Source of the DNA: Clostridiales bacterium
Lineage (GTDB): Bacteria > Bacillota > Clostridia > Saccharofermentanales > Saccharofermentanaceae
DNA: 50,757 nt
Direction of reading: 5' to 3'
Assembly (NCBI GenBank): GCA_017513085.1
Contig: JAFWDK010000036.1
Coordinates: forward strand, 1 to 50,757
A program made the position numbers and the translations under genes. Positions within the stretch are counted from its first letter, which is position 1, and every line of letters starts with the position of its first letter. Positions 35,048 to 44,533 of this stretch are shown piece after piece. The notes under the pieces are model-generated. The model did not search any database. It worked only from the letters and a program-made list of their open reading frames with translations, and was not told the origin of the DNA.

Positions 35048-36922
35048 ATGTGTGGAATCGTTGGATACGTTGGACCGGAACAGGCAGCTCCGATCCTGAT
35101 CGAAGGACTGACCAAGCTGGAATACCGAGGCTATGACTCTGCAGGTATCTGCGTCCGTGACGGAGAAAAGAATGCGGAAGTCATCAAGACGTTGGGTAAG
35201 ATCAAGAATCTCATCGAGAGAACGGATGCCGGCCGCGCCGTCCATGGCACATGCGGAATCGGACACACCCGTTGGGCGACCCACGGCGCACCGAGCCAGC
35301 TGAATGCACATCCTCACGTATCCGGTAACGATATCCTCACCGGCTCCGGTGTTGTGGAATCCGAAGTGGTGGGTGTCCATAACGGCATCATCGAGAATTT
35401 CCAGGAACTGAAAGCCAAACTTGAGCGGCACGATTATCACTTCTATTCTCAGACCGATACGGAAGTCCTGATCAAACTCGTGGACTACTACTACAAGAAA
35501 TACAAGAACGGTCCGATCGATGCTATTGCCAAGACGATCGTTCGTGTGCGCGGTTCTTATGCCTTGGCCGTCATGTTCAAGGATATCCCCGGCAAGATCT
35601 TCGTTGCCCGTAAGGATTCCCCAATGATCATCGGTGTCAATGACAACGAAACTTTCCTGGCTTCCGATGTTCCGGCGATCCTGAGCTATACGAGAAACGT
35701 ATACTATGTCGGAAATCTCGAGATGGCAGAGCTTTCCGATGGCAAGGTCACGTTCTATAATCTTGACGGTGATGTCGTGCAAAAAGAACTGACCAAGATC
35801 GATTGGGATGCGGAGGCTGCTCAGAAGGGCGGTTTTGAGCATTTCATGATGAAAGAGATCCATGAGCAGCCGAAGGCCGTTGATGATACTCTTCACAAGT
35901 ACATCAAGATCGATGGTGAGAAGAAGCATATAGACCTTTCTGAACTGGGTGATTTCACCGGCAAGATCGCGGACTTCTCCAGGATCTACATTGTTGCCTG
36001 CGGTTCCGCATGGCATGTCGGCATGGAAGCCAAGTATGTTTTCGAGGATTTCTGTGATATCCCGATCAGTGTTGAACTTGCATCCGAGTTCCGCTACAGC
36101 AAGGCGAAACTTGATCCGCAGGCTCTGGTCATTATCATTTCCCAATCCGGTGAGACGGCGGATTCGCTGGCCGCGCTACGTATGGCGAAAGAGAAAGGCC
36201 TGGCTACGCTGGCGATCGTCAACGTGGTGGGAAGTTCGATAGCTAGAGAAGCAGATCACGTGATGTATACTGTGGCCGGACCGGAGATCTCCGTGGCAAC
36301 GACCAAAGCTTACAGCTGTCAGCTGGTCTGCACGTTTATGCTGGCTTTGGAATTTGCACGTATCCGCGCTTCTTTAGAGAACTATGAGAAATTGATCGAT
36401 GAACTGCTTTCTCTTCCGGACAAGATGAGCAAGACCCTTGAAGACAAAGAACGAATCCAGTGGTTCGCAGCAAAATATGCAAATGCCCACGATATCTTCT
36501 TTATCGGTCGAGGCATAGACTATTCCATCTGCCTGGAAGGTTCTTTGAAAATGAAAGAGATCAGTTATATCCATTCCGAGAGCTATGCTGCCGGCGAACT
36601 GAAACACGGAACCATCTCTTTGGTTGAAGACGGCACACTGGTGATCGGCGTGCTGACACAGAGCGATCTTTATGAAAAAACACTGAGCAATATGCTGGAG
36701 TGCAAGAGCCGTGGCGCCTACCTCATGGGCGTAACGTCTTACGGTAAATACGATGTGGAAGATAACGTAAACTTCTCTGTTTATGTTCCGAAGATCGACG
36801 AGCATTTTGCCGGAAGCCTGGCGATCATTCCGCTACAGCTTCTTGGCTACTACATCAGTGTCTCCAAAGGCCTCGATGTGGATAAGCCGAGAAACCTCGC
36901 TAAGAGTGTCACGGTGGAGTGA
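35048..36922 (+). CDS. glmS: Glutamine-fructose-6-phosphate aminotransferase (isomerizing)
   Basis: Makes glucosamine-6-phosphate from fructose-6-phosphate and glutamine, the entry to peptidoglycan precursors. The catalytic Cys2 is in MCGIVGYVG. The glutaminase domain spans 1-240 (HTRWATHG, then DTEVL) and two SIS domains follow (ISQSGETADS; SESYAAGELKHG). The C-terminus ends in the conserved AKSVTVE. It has 624 residues, slightly above the usual 600-610. It sits 12 bases behind purA with AAGGAG. There is no room for a glmS ribozyme directly upstream, so feedback by that RNA is absent here. Confidence 0.97.
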   Translation: MCGIVGYVGPEQAAPILIEGLTKLEYRGYDSAGICVRDGEKNAEVIKTLGKIKNLIERTDAGRAVHGTCGIGHTRWATHGAPSQLNAHPHVSGNDILTGSGVVESEVVGVHNGIIENFQELKAKLERHDYHFYSQTDTEVLIKLVDYYYKKYKNGPIDAIAKTIVRVRGSYALAVMFKDIPGKIFVARKDSPMIIGVNDNETFLASDVPAILSYTRNVYYVGNLEMAELSDGKVTFYNLDGDVVQKELTKIDWDAEAAQKGGFEHFMMKEIHEQPKAVDDTLHKYIKIDGEKKHIDLSELGDFTGKIADFSRIYIVACGSAWHVGMEAKYVFEDFCDIPISVELASEFRYSKAKLDPQALVIIISQSGETADSLAALRMAKEKGLATLAIVNVVGSSIAREADHVMYTVAGPEISVATTKAYSCQLVCTFMLALEFARIRASLENYEKLIDELLSLPDKMSKTLEDKERIQWFAAKYANAHDIFFIGRGIDYSICLEGSLKMKEISYIHSESYAAGELKHGTISLVEDGTLVIGVLTQSDLYEKTLSNMLECKSRGAYLMGVTSYGKYDVEDNVNFSVYVPKIDEHFAGSLAIIPLQLLGYYISVSKGLDVDKPRNLAKSVTVE

Positions 36923-36960
36923 TTTTCGAGAACATCCGACCGGATAGGAAAAATTAGTAG

Positions 36961-37011
36961 AACGCTTCACGCATTGTCCGCAATTAGGAAGAGTATTATA
37001 ATAGAAGCGTT
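36961..37011 (+). promoter_or_regulatory. Promoter enclosed by an 8-bp inverted repeat
   Basis: TTGTCC (36974-36979) and TATAAT (36997-37002) are 17 bases apart. AACGCTTC (36961-36968) and GAAGCGTT (37004-37011) flank the promoter as exact complements, a possible operator pair. It drives the CofE-like gene. Confidence 0.7.
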
Positions 37012-37058
37012 GTGTATTAATGCGCCCTTTTTGCGCGAGAAAATAGGAGGTCATGAAT

Positions 37059-38252
37059 ATGGCAGAACGTAGAGTGGGAACCATTTCCAGAGGTATCAGA
37101 TGTCCGATCATCAGACAAGGAGACGATCTTTCCAAGATCGTGACCGATTCTGTGATCGAGGCGGCAGAAGCGGAGGGTTTCTCGCTCCGTGACAGAGATG
37201 TCATAGCCATGACAGAATCTATCGTTGCACGTTCTCAGGGCAACTACTGCTCCGTACAGGATATTGCGGACGATGTGAAAGCGAAGCTGGGCGGTGAGAC
37301 GGTCGGCGTGATCTTCCCGATCCTTTCCAGAAACCGTTTTGCGATCTGCCTTCGCGGTATTGCCAAGGGCTGCAAGAAGATCGTCCTGATGCTTTCCTAT
37401 CCTTCTGATGAGGTCGGAAACTGTCTGGTCAGCCTCGATAAGATCGATGAGGCAGGCGTAAATCCGTATAGCGATGTGCTTTCTCTCGAGAAGTACAGAG
37501 AGCTTTTCGGTGAGAACAAGCATGAGTTCACAGGCGTGGATTATGTAGCTTACTACGGTGACCTGATCCGTGAGATGGGCTGCGAAGTGGAGATCATTTT
37601 CGCCAATCAGGCCAAAGCGATCCTGGATTATACAAAGAACGTCATTAACTGTGACATCCATACCCGTGCAAGAACCAAGAGAATTCTTCTTGCTGCCGGC
37701 GCCGAGCGTGTTTTCGGTCTCGATGAGATCATGAACGCTCCGGTCAACGGAAGCGGATGCAACGAGAAATACGGCCTTCTGGGTTCCAATAAAGCAACAG
37801 AGGATCAGGTCAAGCTCTTCCCGAGAGAGTGCAAGGATCTGGTTCTGAAAGTACAGCAGAACATCCTGGAGAGAACAGGAAAGCATGTCGAAGTCATGGT
37901 TTACGGCGACGGCGCTTTCAAGGATCCGCAGGGTAAGATCTGGGAACTGGCCGATCCGGTCGTATCTCCGGCTTTTACAGACGGTTTGATTGGTACACCG
38001 AACGAATTGAAACTGAAGTATCTTGCAGATAACGAGTTTGCAGGCCTTTCCGGTGAAGATTTGAAGAAAGCGATCTCCGACAGCATCAAGGCAAAGGACG
38101 CCAATCTTGTCGGTAAGATGGCCAGCGAAGGTACCACACCTCGTCAGCTGACAGATTTGATCGGTTCGCTTTGCGACCTGACTTCCGGTTCGGGTGATAA
38201 GGGAACACCGGTCGTACTGGTTCAGGGATATTTCGATAACTACACGAACTGA
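37059..38252 (+). CDS. CofE-like protein (coenzyme F420-0:L-glutamate ligase family)
   Basis: CofE adds glutamate to F420-0 with GTP. This 397-residue protein carries the family start (GTISRGIRCPIIRQGDDL), AMTESIVARSQGN and VYGDGAFKDPQGKIWELADP. The ATG at 37059 is preferred because AGGAGG lies eight bases before it; the ATG at 37053 is too close. Homologues are widespread in Clostridia that are not known to make F420, and no other F420 gene lies nearby. The real product may be a different gamma-glutamyl conjugate. It has its own promoter and no operon partner. Confidence 0.82.
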   Translation: MAERRVGTISRGIRCPIIRQGDDLSKIVTDSVIEAAEAEGFSLRDRDVIAMTESIVARSQGNYCSVQDIADDVKAKLGGETVGVIFPILSRNRFAICLRGIAKGCKKIVLMLSYPSDEVGNCLVSLDKIDEAGVNPYSDVLSLEKYRELFGENKHEFTGVDYVAYYGDLIREMGCEVEIIFANQAKAILDYTKNVINCDIHTRARTKRILLAAGAERVFGLDEIMNAPVNGSGCNEKYGLLGSNKATEDQVKLFPRECKDLVLKVQQNILERTGKHVEVMVYGDGAFKDPQGKIWELADPVVSPAFTDGLIGTPNELKLKYLADNEFAGLSGEDLKKAISDSIKAKDANLVGKMASEGTTPRQLTDLIGSLCDLTSGSGDKGTPVVLVQGYFDNYTN

Positions 38253-38268
38253 TGGAAGCGTGATCTCA

Positions 38269-39810
38269 TCAGGATTCGTCTAAAACATACATGCTGAAAT
38301 AAGAAATACCTAAGCCACCGTCGAGTTCGTAAGTTTGGTATTCGTGATATCCACAGTCTGAAAGATAGCTGCGGAGAGAGTCATTATAGGCTTGATCATC
38401 TCGAATGACCCATACGACCACGGTGGCTTTTTGCGCCTTGACTATGGATAATTGCTTCTCATAAAGATCGGTATTTTTGATCGGTGGAGTATAGAATTCC
38501 CGAAAATCAGGCACTTCCGGAAGATAATTGCTATATATCGGTTCGCAAAGTGACCTTAGAAAAAGCACTTGTGCCTGGGGATGTTTCTGTGCATATTCTT
38601 CTATTTTGGTTTCGACGCTTGACTTCTCGGACGGAACGAAAGGAGTTGTCGCAACCTGCAGCCCGACAAGTCCGATCAGAATGATGGACAAAACGACCGG
38701 TAGCAGGCAAGAGTTCTTTTCGCGTTTGAAAAGACTGAAAACGAAACCGGAAAGCCAATCCGTTCCATAAAGATAGAAGGGGACGAAAACGATGTAAAAA
38801 TATCCGAATACATAGGAATAGGTGAGAATCGCCATAACGATGAATGCAAGAATGAGTTCGAGGATCTTAGTGGCAGTAAGAAGTCTCTTCTTTATATCGT
38901 GCAATAGTGCGCCAAGTGTCAGAAGAAGAAAGACAGAGAGTGTGTTCTTGACCTGTTTGTTGATGAGAACCTTGGATAAGTAAAAGAATCTGTCTCTGGT
39001 GGTGGAGTATCTTGCGTTATAGACAATATAGGCGTTGAAGAACTCTTTCAAGTTGTTTAGTAATACCATCGAAAGTACGATCGGGAGGCAAACAGCAGCT
39101 ATTCCGCCGAGAAATACGCCAACCGAAGCGAAGAATTCTTTGGGCTTCTTTTGGATAATTAACCAAAGAAAATATAAGCCGATGAAAGCCAGATAAAAGA
39201 GGCAGATATTAAGCTTCATCATGAAAACCATGCCACACATCAGCCCAATCACGAACAGTGCACGGTGGCTGATATGATCAAAAACCTCACCTTTTTTCCT
39301 GTGCGTTTCTTTAACGAAGAGATATACGGAAACCATCAGAGGCGCCAGAAGGAGCGCATCTGGTTTGGACATGGTGAAAAAAATGCTGTTGACAGAGTAA
39401 GTGGAAATAAAGATCGTCAAAACGGTTGCTAGAAAGGAATGCTCAGCATTACGAAAGACGCGGATGGTCTTATAGCAGAATATAAATGAAATAAAGTTAA
39501 AAATGTTGACGATGATCCAGGCACCCCAATCCGCATTGCGGGAAAAGAAGTATCCAAGCGAGAAAATGTAGTGAACCAAAGGCCCTTTGTGATCGAAGAG
39601 ATCCAGATATGGGATTTTTCCTGCAAGAAGACCGCGTGCCATGATTCGATAGCATACTGCATCCATATCATAAACATAGCGGAAACGTGGGGAATATGGA
39701 GAAAGGAGAAAGCTTAAGAACAGAAGGAGTACACACAAAATAGAAGAGTACATCCGATCCTTCGAGATTCTGTCGTCTTTGCGAGCAGTCATGATACCAG
39801 AAAAACTCAA
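38269..39810 (-). CDS. GT-C membrane glycosyltransferase-like protein (PMT/ArnT type)
   Basis: A 513-residue protein with 10-11 membrane helices and a soluble C-terminal domain of about 110 residues. Such enzymes move sugars from polyprenyl-phosphate carriers to surface acceptors. Acidic motifs in the first outer loop (VYDMDAVCY and YLDLFDHKGPLVHY) match the catalytic loop of this fold. The TTG at 39810 is chosen because AGGGGGG is well spaced from it; the ATG at 39792 has no ribosome site. It is convergent with the CofE-like gene after a 16-base gap. Donor and acceptor unknown. Confidence 0.8.
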   Translation of the reverse strand: MSFSGIMTARKDDRISKDRMYSSILCVLLLFLSFLLSPYSPRFRYVYDMDAVCYRIMARGLLAGKIPYLDLFDHKGPLVHYIFSLGYFFSRNADWGAWIIVNIFNFISFIFCYKTIRVFRNAEHSFLATVLTIFISTYSVNSIFFTMSKPDALLLAPLMVSVYLFVKETHRKKGEVFDHISHRALFVIGLMCGMVFMMKLNICLFYLAFIGLYFLWLIIQKKPKEFFASVGVFLGGIAAVCLPIVLSMVLLNNLKEFFNAYIVYNARYSTTRDRFFYLSKVLINKQVKNTLSVFLLLTLGALLHDIKKRLLTATKILELILAFIVMAILTYSYVFGYFYIVFVPFYLYGTDWLSGFVFSLFKREKNSCLLPVVLSIILIGLVGLQVATTPFVPSEKSSVETKIEEYAQKHPQAQVLFLRSLCEPIYSNYLPEVPDFREFYTPPIKNTDLYEKQLSIVKAQKATVVVWVIRDDQAYNDSLRSYLSDCGYHEYQTYELDGGLGISYFSMYVLDES

Positions 39811-39953
39811 AACTTTCCCCCCTACTTAATACTGAAATTTAGAGTCTTTATGTCAAGAAACAATTATATCATATGGTTGCAAATGAAAGATGACTGTCCA
39901 TGCGCCCTTTTGCAAAAGAGTGCAGAATATGCTGAAGATTCCTTTTGACGAAG

Positions 39954-39982
39954 TTGTCGCTATAGAAGAAGAGTATTATAAT
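39954..39982 (+). promoter_or_regulatory. Sigma-A promoter of the flippase-like gene
   Basis: TTGTCG (39954-39959) and TATAAT (39977-39982) with a 17-base spacer ending GAAGAGTAT, the same 15-base GAAGAGTATTATAAT string seen in the promoter at 36974. Transcription would start near 39989. Confidence 0.75.
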
Positions 39983-40019
39983 ATCTGTAACCTTATTACA
40001 TGAACTGATCGGAGAGGTC

Positions 40020-41108
40020 ATGCTCAAGAAGAAAATACCATGGATGATACTTTTTCTCGTGTTGATGGTCCTTAGCATATGGGCGGTCGTTTCACGAAGT
40101 GGAAGTTATTCATTAGATCTTCTAAAACAAACTATCCGGAATGCAAAAACAGGCTGGCTGATCGTCGCTTGCTTAGGTATGCTCTGCAACATTCTCTTTG
40201 AAGGTTTCGCACTGGACGTATTGGTCAATGCGATCACCAAAGAAGAACACACTCCGAAGATCAAGAGTCACGGACTATTATATTCCGCTGCGGATATTTA
40301 TTTTTCCGCCATCACGCCGTCCGCTTCCGGCGGGCAGCCGGCCAGTGCTTTTTTCATGAGCCGTGACGGAATTTCTATGGCACAGTCGGCAGTCATTCTT
40401 GTTACAAACGTATTCCTTTATACGATTTCTCTGGTTCTGATCGGCCTGATCGGCTTTGCGATCTGCCCGGCAGTCTTCTTCCGATTTGATACGCTGGCCA
40501 AAGTGTTTATCATTCTTGGTGGTTTTTTTCTGGTAGGATTAAGCGTTTTCTTTATACTGGTTCTCAGGAAAGAACAATGGGTCAAGCATTTTTCGGTGAC
40601 GTGCATTAATCTGGGCGCGAAGCTCCATATTATCAGAAAAAAAGATGTGCTTCTGGGCAAAGTCGACAAGGCGATCGCGCAGTACAAAGCATGCGCAGGT
40701 GTCGTCACCAACGAACAGGTCGAGATGCTGAAGGCTTTTGCGTTTAACTTCCTGCAAAGAGTCTCGCTTCTTAGCACCACAGTACTTGTTTATCTTGCTT
40801 TCGGAGGTTCCTATACATATCTTCCGGAAGTCATCAGTGTTCAGGCTTTGGTTCTGGTGGGTGTGTACAGTTTGCCGATTCCGGGCGGTATGGGCGTGGC
40901 CGATTACCTTCTGATCAACGGACTGACATTTATTCCGGATGTGGCAAGTCCGGCTAACCTTGAACTGATCAGCCGTGGAATCTCCTTCTATTGCTGCATC
41001 ATTCTCGCGATCATCATCGTGATCATCGGCTATATCCGACAGAATCACCATATCAAAAAGATTAAGGCAGCAAGGGCAACGGCTGACGGCGCAGAGGGAC
41101 GACGCTAA
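40020..41108 (+). CDS. Flippase-like membrane protein (LPG synthase TM region / YbhN family)
   Basis: A 362-residue protein with about eight membrane helices. The family (PF03706) includes the transmembrane part of MprF, which flips lysyl-phosphatidylglycerol, and stand-alone polyprenol-linked export proteins. Visible family marks are the ITPSASGGQPASAF block and PIPGGMGVAD near the C-terminus. It lacks the lysyl-transfer domain, so it cannot make aminoacyl lipids by itself. GGAGAGG precedes the ATG. It is divergent from the GT-C glycosyltransferase, so the two may work on the same lipid-linked sugar pathway. Confidence 0.88.
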   Translation: MLKKKIPWMILFLVLMVLSIWAVVSRSGSYSLDLLKQTIRNAKTGWLIVACLGMLCNILFEGFALDVLVNAITKEEHTPKIKSHGLLYSAADIYFSAITPSASGGQPASAFFMSRDGISMAQSAVILVTNVFLYTISLVLIGLIGFAICPAVFFRFDTLAKVFIILGGFFLVGLSVFFILVLRKEQWVKHFSVTCINLGAKLHIIRKKDVLLGKVDKAIAQYKACAGVVTNEQVEMLKAFAFNFLQRVSLLSTTVLVYLAFGGSYTYLPEVISVQALVLVGVYSLPIPGGMGVADYLLINGLTFIPDVASPANLELISRGISFYCCIILAIIIVIIGYIRQNHHIKKIKAARATADGAEGRR

Positions 41109-41143
41109 CCGCAGAAAAGTAATATTTCATCTTTCTAAATCAA

Positions 41144-41182
41144 AAGCTCTGAAGTGTCCCTTTCGGGTCCGCTTCAGAGCTT
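41144..41182. terminator. Bidirectional terminator
   Basis: AAGCTCTGAAG (41144-41154) pairs perfectly with 41172-41182, with an inner CCC-TTTC-GGG stem. It lies between two convergent genes and has A-runs on the left and a T-rich right flank, so it can serve both strands. Confidence 0.8.
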
Positions 41183-41212
41183 CTCTGTTTTTGAAAGAAT
41201 ACAGATCGGACA

Positions 41213-42847
41213 TCAGTCCTGGTTTTCGAAAGCGACCAGATACTCCTCACCATACATCTTACGAAGCTTCGGCTTCTCGATCTTTCCGGTCGCGTTACGG
41301 AGTACCGGTGCGAAGATGATCTTTCTCGGTCTCTTGTATCTTGGCAACTGCAGGCAGAAGTCGTTGACTTCCTCTTCTGTCAGGCTCATGCCTTCCTTGA
41401 CCTCGATGATCGCGCCGGCGATCTCGCCCTGACGCTTGTCCGGAAGACCGATGACAGCGACGTCCTTGATCTTGTCGTTCTTCATGATGAAATCTTCGAT
41501 CTCGACAGGGTAGAGGTTCTCACCACCGGAGATGATAACGTCTTTCTTTCTGTCCACGAGATAGATGAAACCATCCTCGTCCTGACGGCCCATATCACCG
41601 GTCAGCAACCAGCCGTCCTTAAGAACTTCTGCAGTCGCTTCCGGATTGTTGTAGTAGCATTCCATAACACCGTTGCCCTTGACGCAGAGCTCTCCGACTT
41701 CCCCCTGCTTGACGATGTTACCGTTCTCGTCGATGATCTTGCATTCCCAGCCATAACCCGGGATGCCGATGGCACCGACTTTCTCAACATTCTCCACACC
41801 GAGATGTACGCAACCAGGTCCGATCGACTCGGAAAGACCATAGTTGGTGTCGTACTGGTGATTCGGGAAATAGGCCAGCCATCTCTTGATCAGAGACTTC
41901 GGAACCGGCTGTGCACCGATGTGCATCAGTCTCCACTGATCCAGCTGATAATCCGAGATCTTCACGTCTCCACGGTCCAGCGCGTCCAGAATGTCCTGTG
42001 CCCACGGAACCAGAAGCCATACGATCGTGCAATGCTCGGTCGAGACTGCGTCCAAAATGTATTTCGGCTTCGTGCCACGAAGAAGGACTGCGCGCGAACC
42101 CGCAACAAGACTTCCCATCCAGTGCATCTTGGCACCTGTGTGATAAAGCGGCGGGATGCAGAGGAAACAGTCCTCACGGGATGTGCTGTGGTGCTTCTGC
42201 TCAACGGTTGCAGCGTGCATCAGGCTTCTGTGACGATGCAGGATCGCCTTCGGGAAACCGGTTGTTCCGGAACTGAAGTAGATTGCGCCGAAATCGTCAT
42301 CCGTGATGTCGATGTTCGGACGGGTACTTGAATAATCACCGGTGATCAATCTATAATCCTCGGCAAAAGACGGACACTGCTCGCCTACAAAGATAAGAGC
42401 ACGGTTCTTGTGGAGTGCCGGCTCGATGTTTTCGATACGGCTGACAAATTCGGGTCCGAAAAACAGGATGTCGAGTTCAGCAAGGTTGGAACAGTAAAGG
42501 ATCTCATCGGAAGTGTAACGGAAGTTGAGCGGAACAGCCAGTGCACCGGTCTTCAGGATACCGAAATAGATCGGAAGCCATTCCAGACAGTTCATCATGA
42601 GGATGCCGATCTTGTTGCCCTTCTTAATTCCTCGGGAAAGGAGCATATTAGCCAGACGGTTGGCTTTCTCATCAAAGACTTTCCAGGTGATCTGACGGCG
42701 GTAAGCCTGTGTCTTGGTCGGCTGGATCAATTCATATTCTTTCCAGGTGACACGGCCGATCTCCTGCTGCTCCGGGTTTAACTCCACCAGAGCAACCTCA
42801 TCACCATATAAATCTGCATTTCTTTCAAGATACTCAGTAATAGGCAT
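41213..42847 (-). CDS. AMP-binding acyl-CoA synthetase
   Basis: Activates a carboxylic acid with ATP and loads it onto CoA. The ATP-binding signature is YFSSGTTGFPKAILH, followed by NYGLSES, the hinge region TGDMGRQDEDGFIYLVDRKKD and the catalytic lysine in NATGKIEKPK. It has 544 residues, normal for the family. The ATG at 42847 is chosen: AAGGAG is eight bases upstream of it but only two from the ATG at 42853. It stands alone, so acid chain length cannot be inferred. A possible TATACT -10 lies about 55 bases upstream of the start. Confidence 0.93.
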   Translation of the reverse strand: MPITEYLERNADLYGDEVALVELNPEQQEIGRVTWKEYELIQPTKTQAYRRQITWKVFDEKANRLANMLLSRGIKKGNKIGILMMNCLEWLPIYFGILKTGALAVPLNFRYTSDEILYCSNLAELDILFFGPEFVSRIENIEPALHKNRALIFVGEQCPSFAEDYRLITGDYSSTRPNIDITDDDFGAIYFSSGTTGFPKAILHRHRSLMHAATVEQKHHSTSREDCFLCIPPLYHTGAKMHWMGSLVAGSRAVLLRGTKPKYILDAVSTEHCTIVWLLVPWAQDILDALDRGDVKISDYQLDQWRLMHIGAQPVPKSLIKRWLAYFPNHQYDTNYGLSESIGPGCVHLGVENVEKVGAIGIPGYGWECKIIDENGNIVKQGEVGELCVKGNGVMECYYNNPEATAEVLKDGWLLTGDMGRQDEDGFIYLVDRKKDVIISGGENLYPVEIEDFIMKNDKIKDVAVIGLPDKRQGEIAGAIIEVKEGMSLTEEEVNDFCLQLPRYKRPRKIIFAPVLRNATGKIEKPKLRKMYGEEYLVAFENQD

Positions 42848-43072
42848 ATTCATGACTCCTTCAAAATTACTACAAAAACTACACGTAAAAAAACACGCCT
42901 CTATGAGTATAACAGGATTGTTTGAAAAAAGCACCCTTGCGCGGTAACAAATGTAATAGAAAAAGCCACCCGATACAGTAGCAGTGGGTGATTAAGCTAC
43001 GTTACGGGTGACTTCTTTGAAAAAACTGATGGTTACGACATTGCGCGACCTGGTGTGTTAGCTTGGTTGTAA

Positions 43073-43837
43073 TTAAATGTTCTTATTATAGATCTCCATG
43101 AGACCCTTCAGGATCAGATCCGGATCGTGGATGATCTTGTGCCGGCAATGTGGCAGGATGCGCGAGGCATATCTGCCTGTGGCGACAACCGTACATGGCT
43201 TGCCGTACTCTTCCTCGATACGGGCGATCATACCGTCGATCGCACACGCAGAGTAGAAGACTACGCCGCTTCGCATACTGTCGACAGTATTGGTGCCGAC
43301 AACTTTTTTAGGGGTCTCCATTGCCACGCAGGGAAGTTGCGAAGTCTTATCCGAAAGCACTTCAGATGCTACTCCGATTCCGGCGCTGATGGTCGTGCCA
43401 AGAAATGTCTTGGTATCGTCGATCAGGGAGATCGTGGTGGCAGTGCCCATATAGATGTTGATCTGCGGAACCGGATACTCTTTGATGCCGGCGACGGCGC
43501 ATACTACAAGATCACTGCCAAGTTGGGCCGGATTGTCGATGCGGATCTTGAGACCGGATTTGACTCCCGGACCGACTACGATAGGGGTGATTCCGAAGAA
43601 GCGCTCGATGGTGGCCTGCACTGTCGCGGTTACAGTCGGCACCACCGAAGAAATGATGGCTCCGTCGATCGTTTCTTCTTCAAGATCATGAACCTTGAGT
43701 GCAGTCTGCAAAAGAGTCATATACTCCAAGGTCGTGGAAGAACGATTCGTAGAGATCAGATCGGTAAACAGGATCTTCTTACCGGAAAAACCACCAAGAA
43801 ACGTATGGGTATTACCTATATCAAATGCGAGTACCAT
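43073..43837 (-). CDS. coaX: Type III pantothenate kinase, with an unusual active site
   Basis: CoaX phosphorylates pantothenate, the first step to coenzyme A. It has 254 residues, normal length. The phosphate-binding FDIGNTHTFLGG, the SSVVPTVT block, VGPGVKSGL and NTVDSMRSG are present. The usual D-x-GTATT motif reads YMGTATT: the aspartate is replaced by tyrosine (codon TAT for GAT). GGxISPG reads GTTISAG. These changes could impair activity. AGGAG precedes the ATG. It follows the ECF S component by 21 bases on the same strand, so uptake and phosphorylation are co-expressed. Confidence 0.88.
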   Translation of the reverse strand: MVLAFDIGNTHTFLGGFSGKKILFTDLISTNRSSTTLEYMTLLQTALKVHDLEEETIDGAIISSVVPTVTATVQATIERFFGITPIVVGPGVKSGLKIRIDNPAQLGSDLVVCAVAGIKEYPVPQINIYMGTATTISLIDDTKTFLGTTISAGIGVASEVLSDKTSQLPCVAMETPKKVVGTNTVDSMRSGVVFYSACAIDGMIARIEEEYGKPCTVVATGRYASRILPHCRHKIIHDPDLILKGLMEIYNKNI

Positions 43838-43858
43838 AGGACACTCCTATTTCAGAGA

Positions 43859-44533
43859 TCAAGCTTTCGCGGATTCTTTTTTATCGCCTTTGCGGAATAC
43901 AGGGCCATTGAAAGGCAGCAATCCGGCCTTGAAAAGAGCAAAACCGATCGCACCGGTGATGACGCACCCTGCGGCTGCTTCGATGATGGCGTTTACACCG
44001 ACAAAAGCGGCGAGGAACTTGCCCAGACCGGCGGTAGTGATGCCCCAGCTTTCCATTGTTTCGATGAACTTTGTGTTGTTCCAGAAAAAAGTGATCAGAC
44101 AGCCCATGAAAAGAATGGTATTAAAGAGAGCAGCGCAAAGACCGGTGATCGCACAGCCGATAAACTGACCGGCGCTGTTGCTAAAACGATTGAAGATCAA
44201 TTTGCCGATCAGACCCGCCAGGAAACCTGCCAAGGCACGGGCAACGATACACATTACGAAACAGAAAAAAGGATTCAGTTCGAAGATGAACGTACCAAAT
44301 GCGTCGGCTCCGAAGCACTGTACGAAACTGGTGATGCCGAAAAGCGTACCAAGAAGTGCACCGGCAACCGGTCCGAGTGCGATAGCACCCAGTGCTACCG
44401 GAATCATTAAAAGTGAAATAGAGATTGCGCCAACCTTAAGATATCCGAGAGGCGTAAATGCCATGATCAAGAGAAGTGCGCTTAAGATACCCATCAATGC
44501 GATGGCTCGTGTTTTTTGAGTTTGCTTTTTCAT
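43859..44533 (-). CDS. ECF transporter S component, probable pantothenate uptake
   Basis: A substrate-binding membrane subunit of an energy-coupling-factor vitamin importer. The 224 residues form about six helices, with the short N-terminal helix after a basic start (TRAIALMGILSALLL) typical of S components. The shared energising module (EcfA/A'/T) is not in this window and must be elsewhere. Linkage to coaX points to pantothenate (PanT-like), but riboflavin or another vitamin cannot be excluded from sequence. GAAGGAGGG precedes the ATG. Confidence 0.85.
   Translation of the reverse strand: MKKQTQKTRAIALMGILSALLLIMAFTPLGYLKVGAISISLLMIPVALGAIALGPVAGALLGTLFGITSFVQCFGADAFGTFIFELNPFFCFVMCIVARALAGFLAGLIGKLIFNRFSNSAGQFIGCAITGLCAALFNTILFMGCLITFFWNNTKFIETMESWGITTAGLGKFLAAFVGVNAIIEAAAGCVITGAIGFALFKAGLLPFNGPVFRKGDKKESAKA

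Noticed and set aside
33926..36145. A 739-codon open frame antisense to purA and glmS
   Set aside because: It spans two unmistakable conserved genes and has no ribosome site or recognisable domain; it is a shadow of their codon usage.
36980..37045. Shared TGCGCCCTTTT string at 37020 and 39899 as a paired regulatory motif
   Set aside because: It lies after the promoter at one site and before it at the other, so common function is unlikely.
43127..44410. A 427-codon plus-strand frame across coaX and the ECF gene
   Set aside because: Both minus-strand genes are well supported; the plus-strand product is Asp/Arg-rich without domains.
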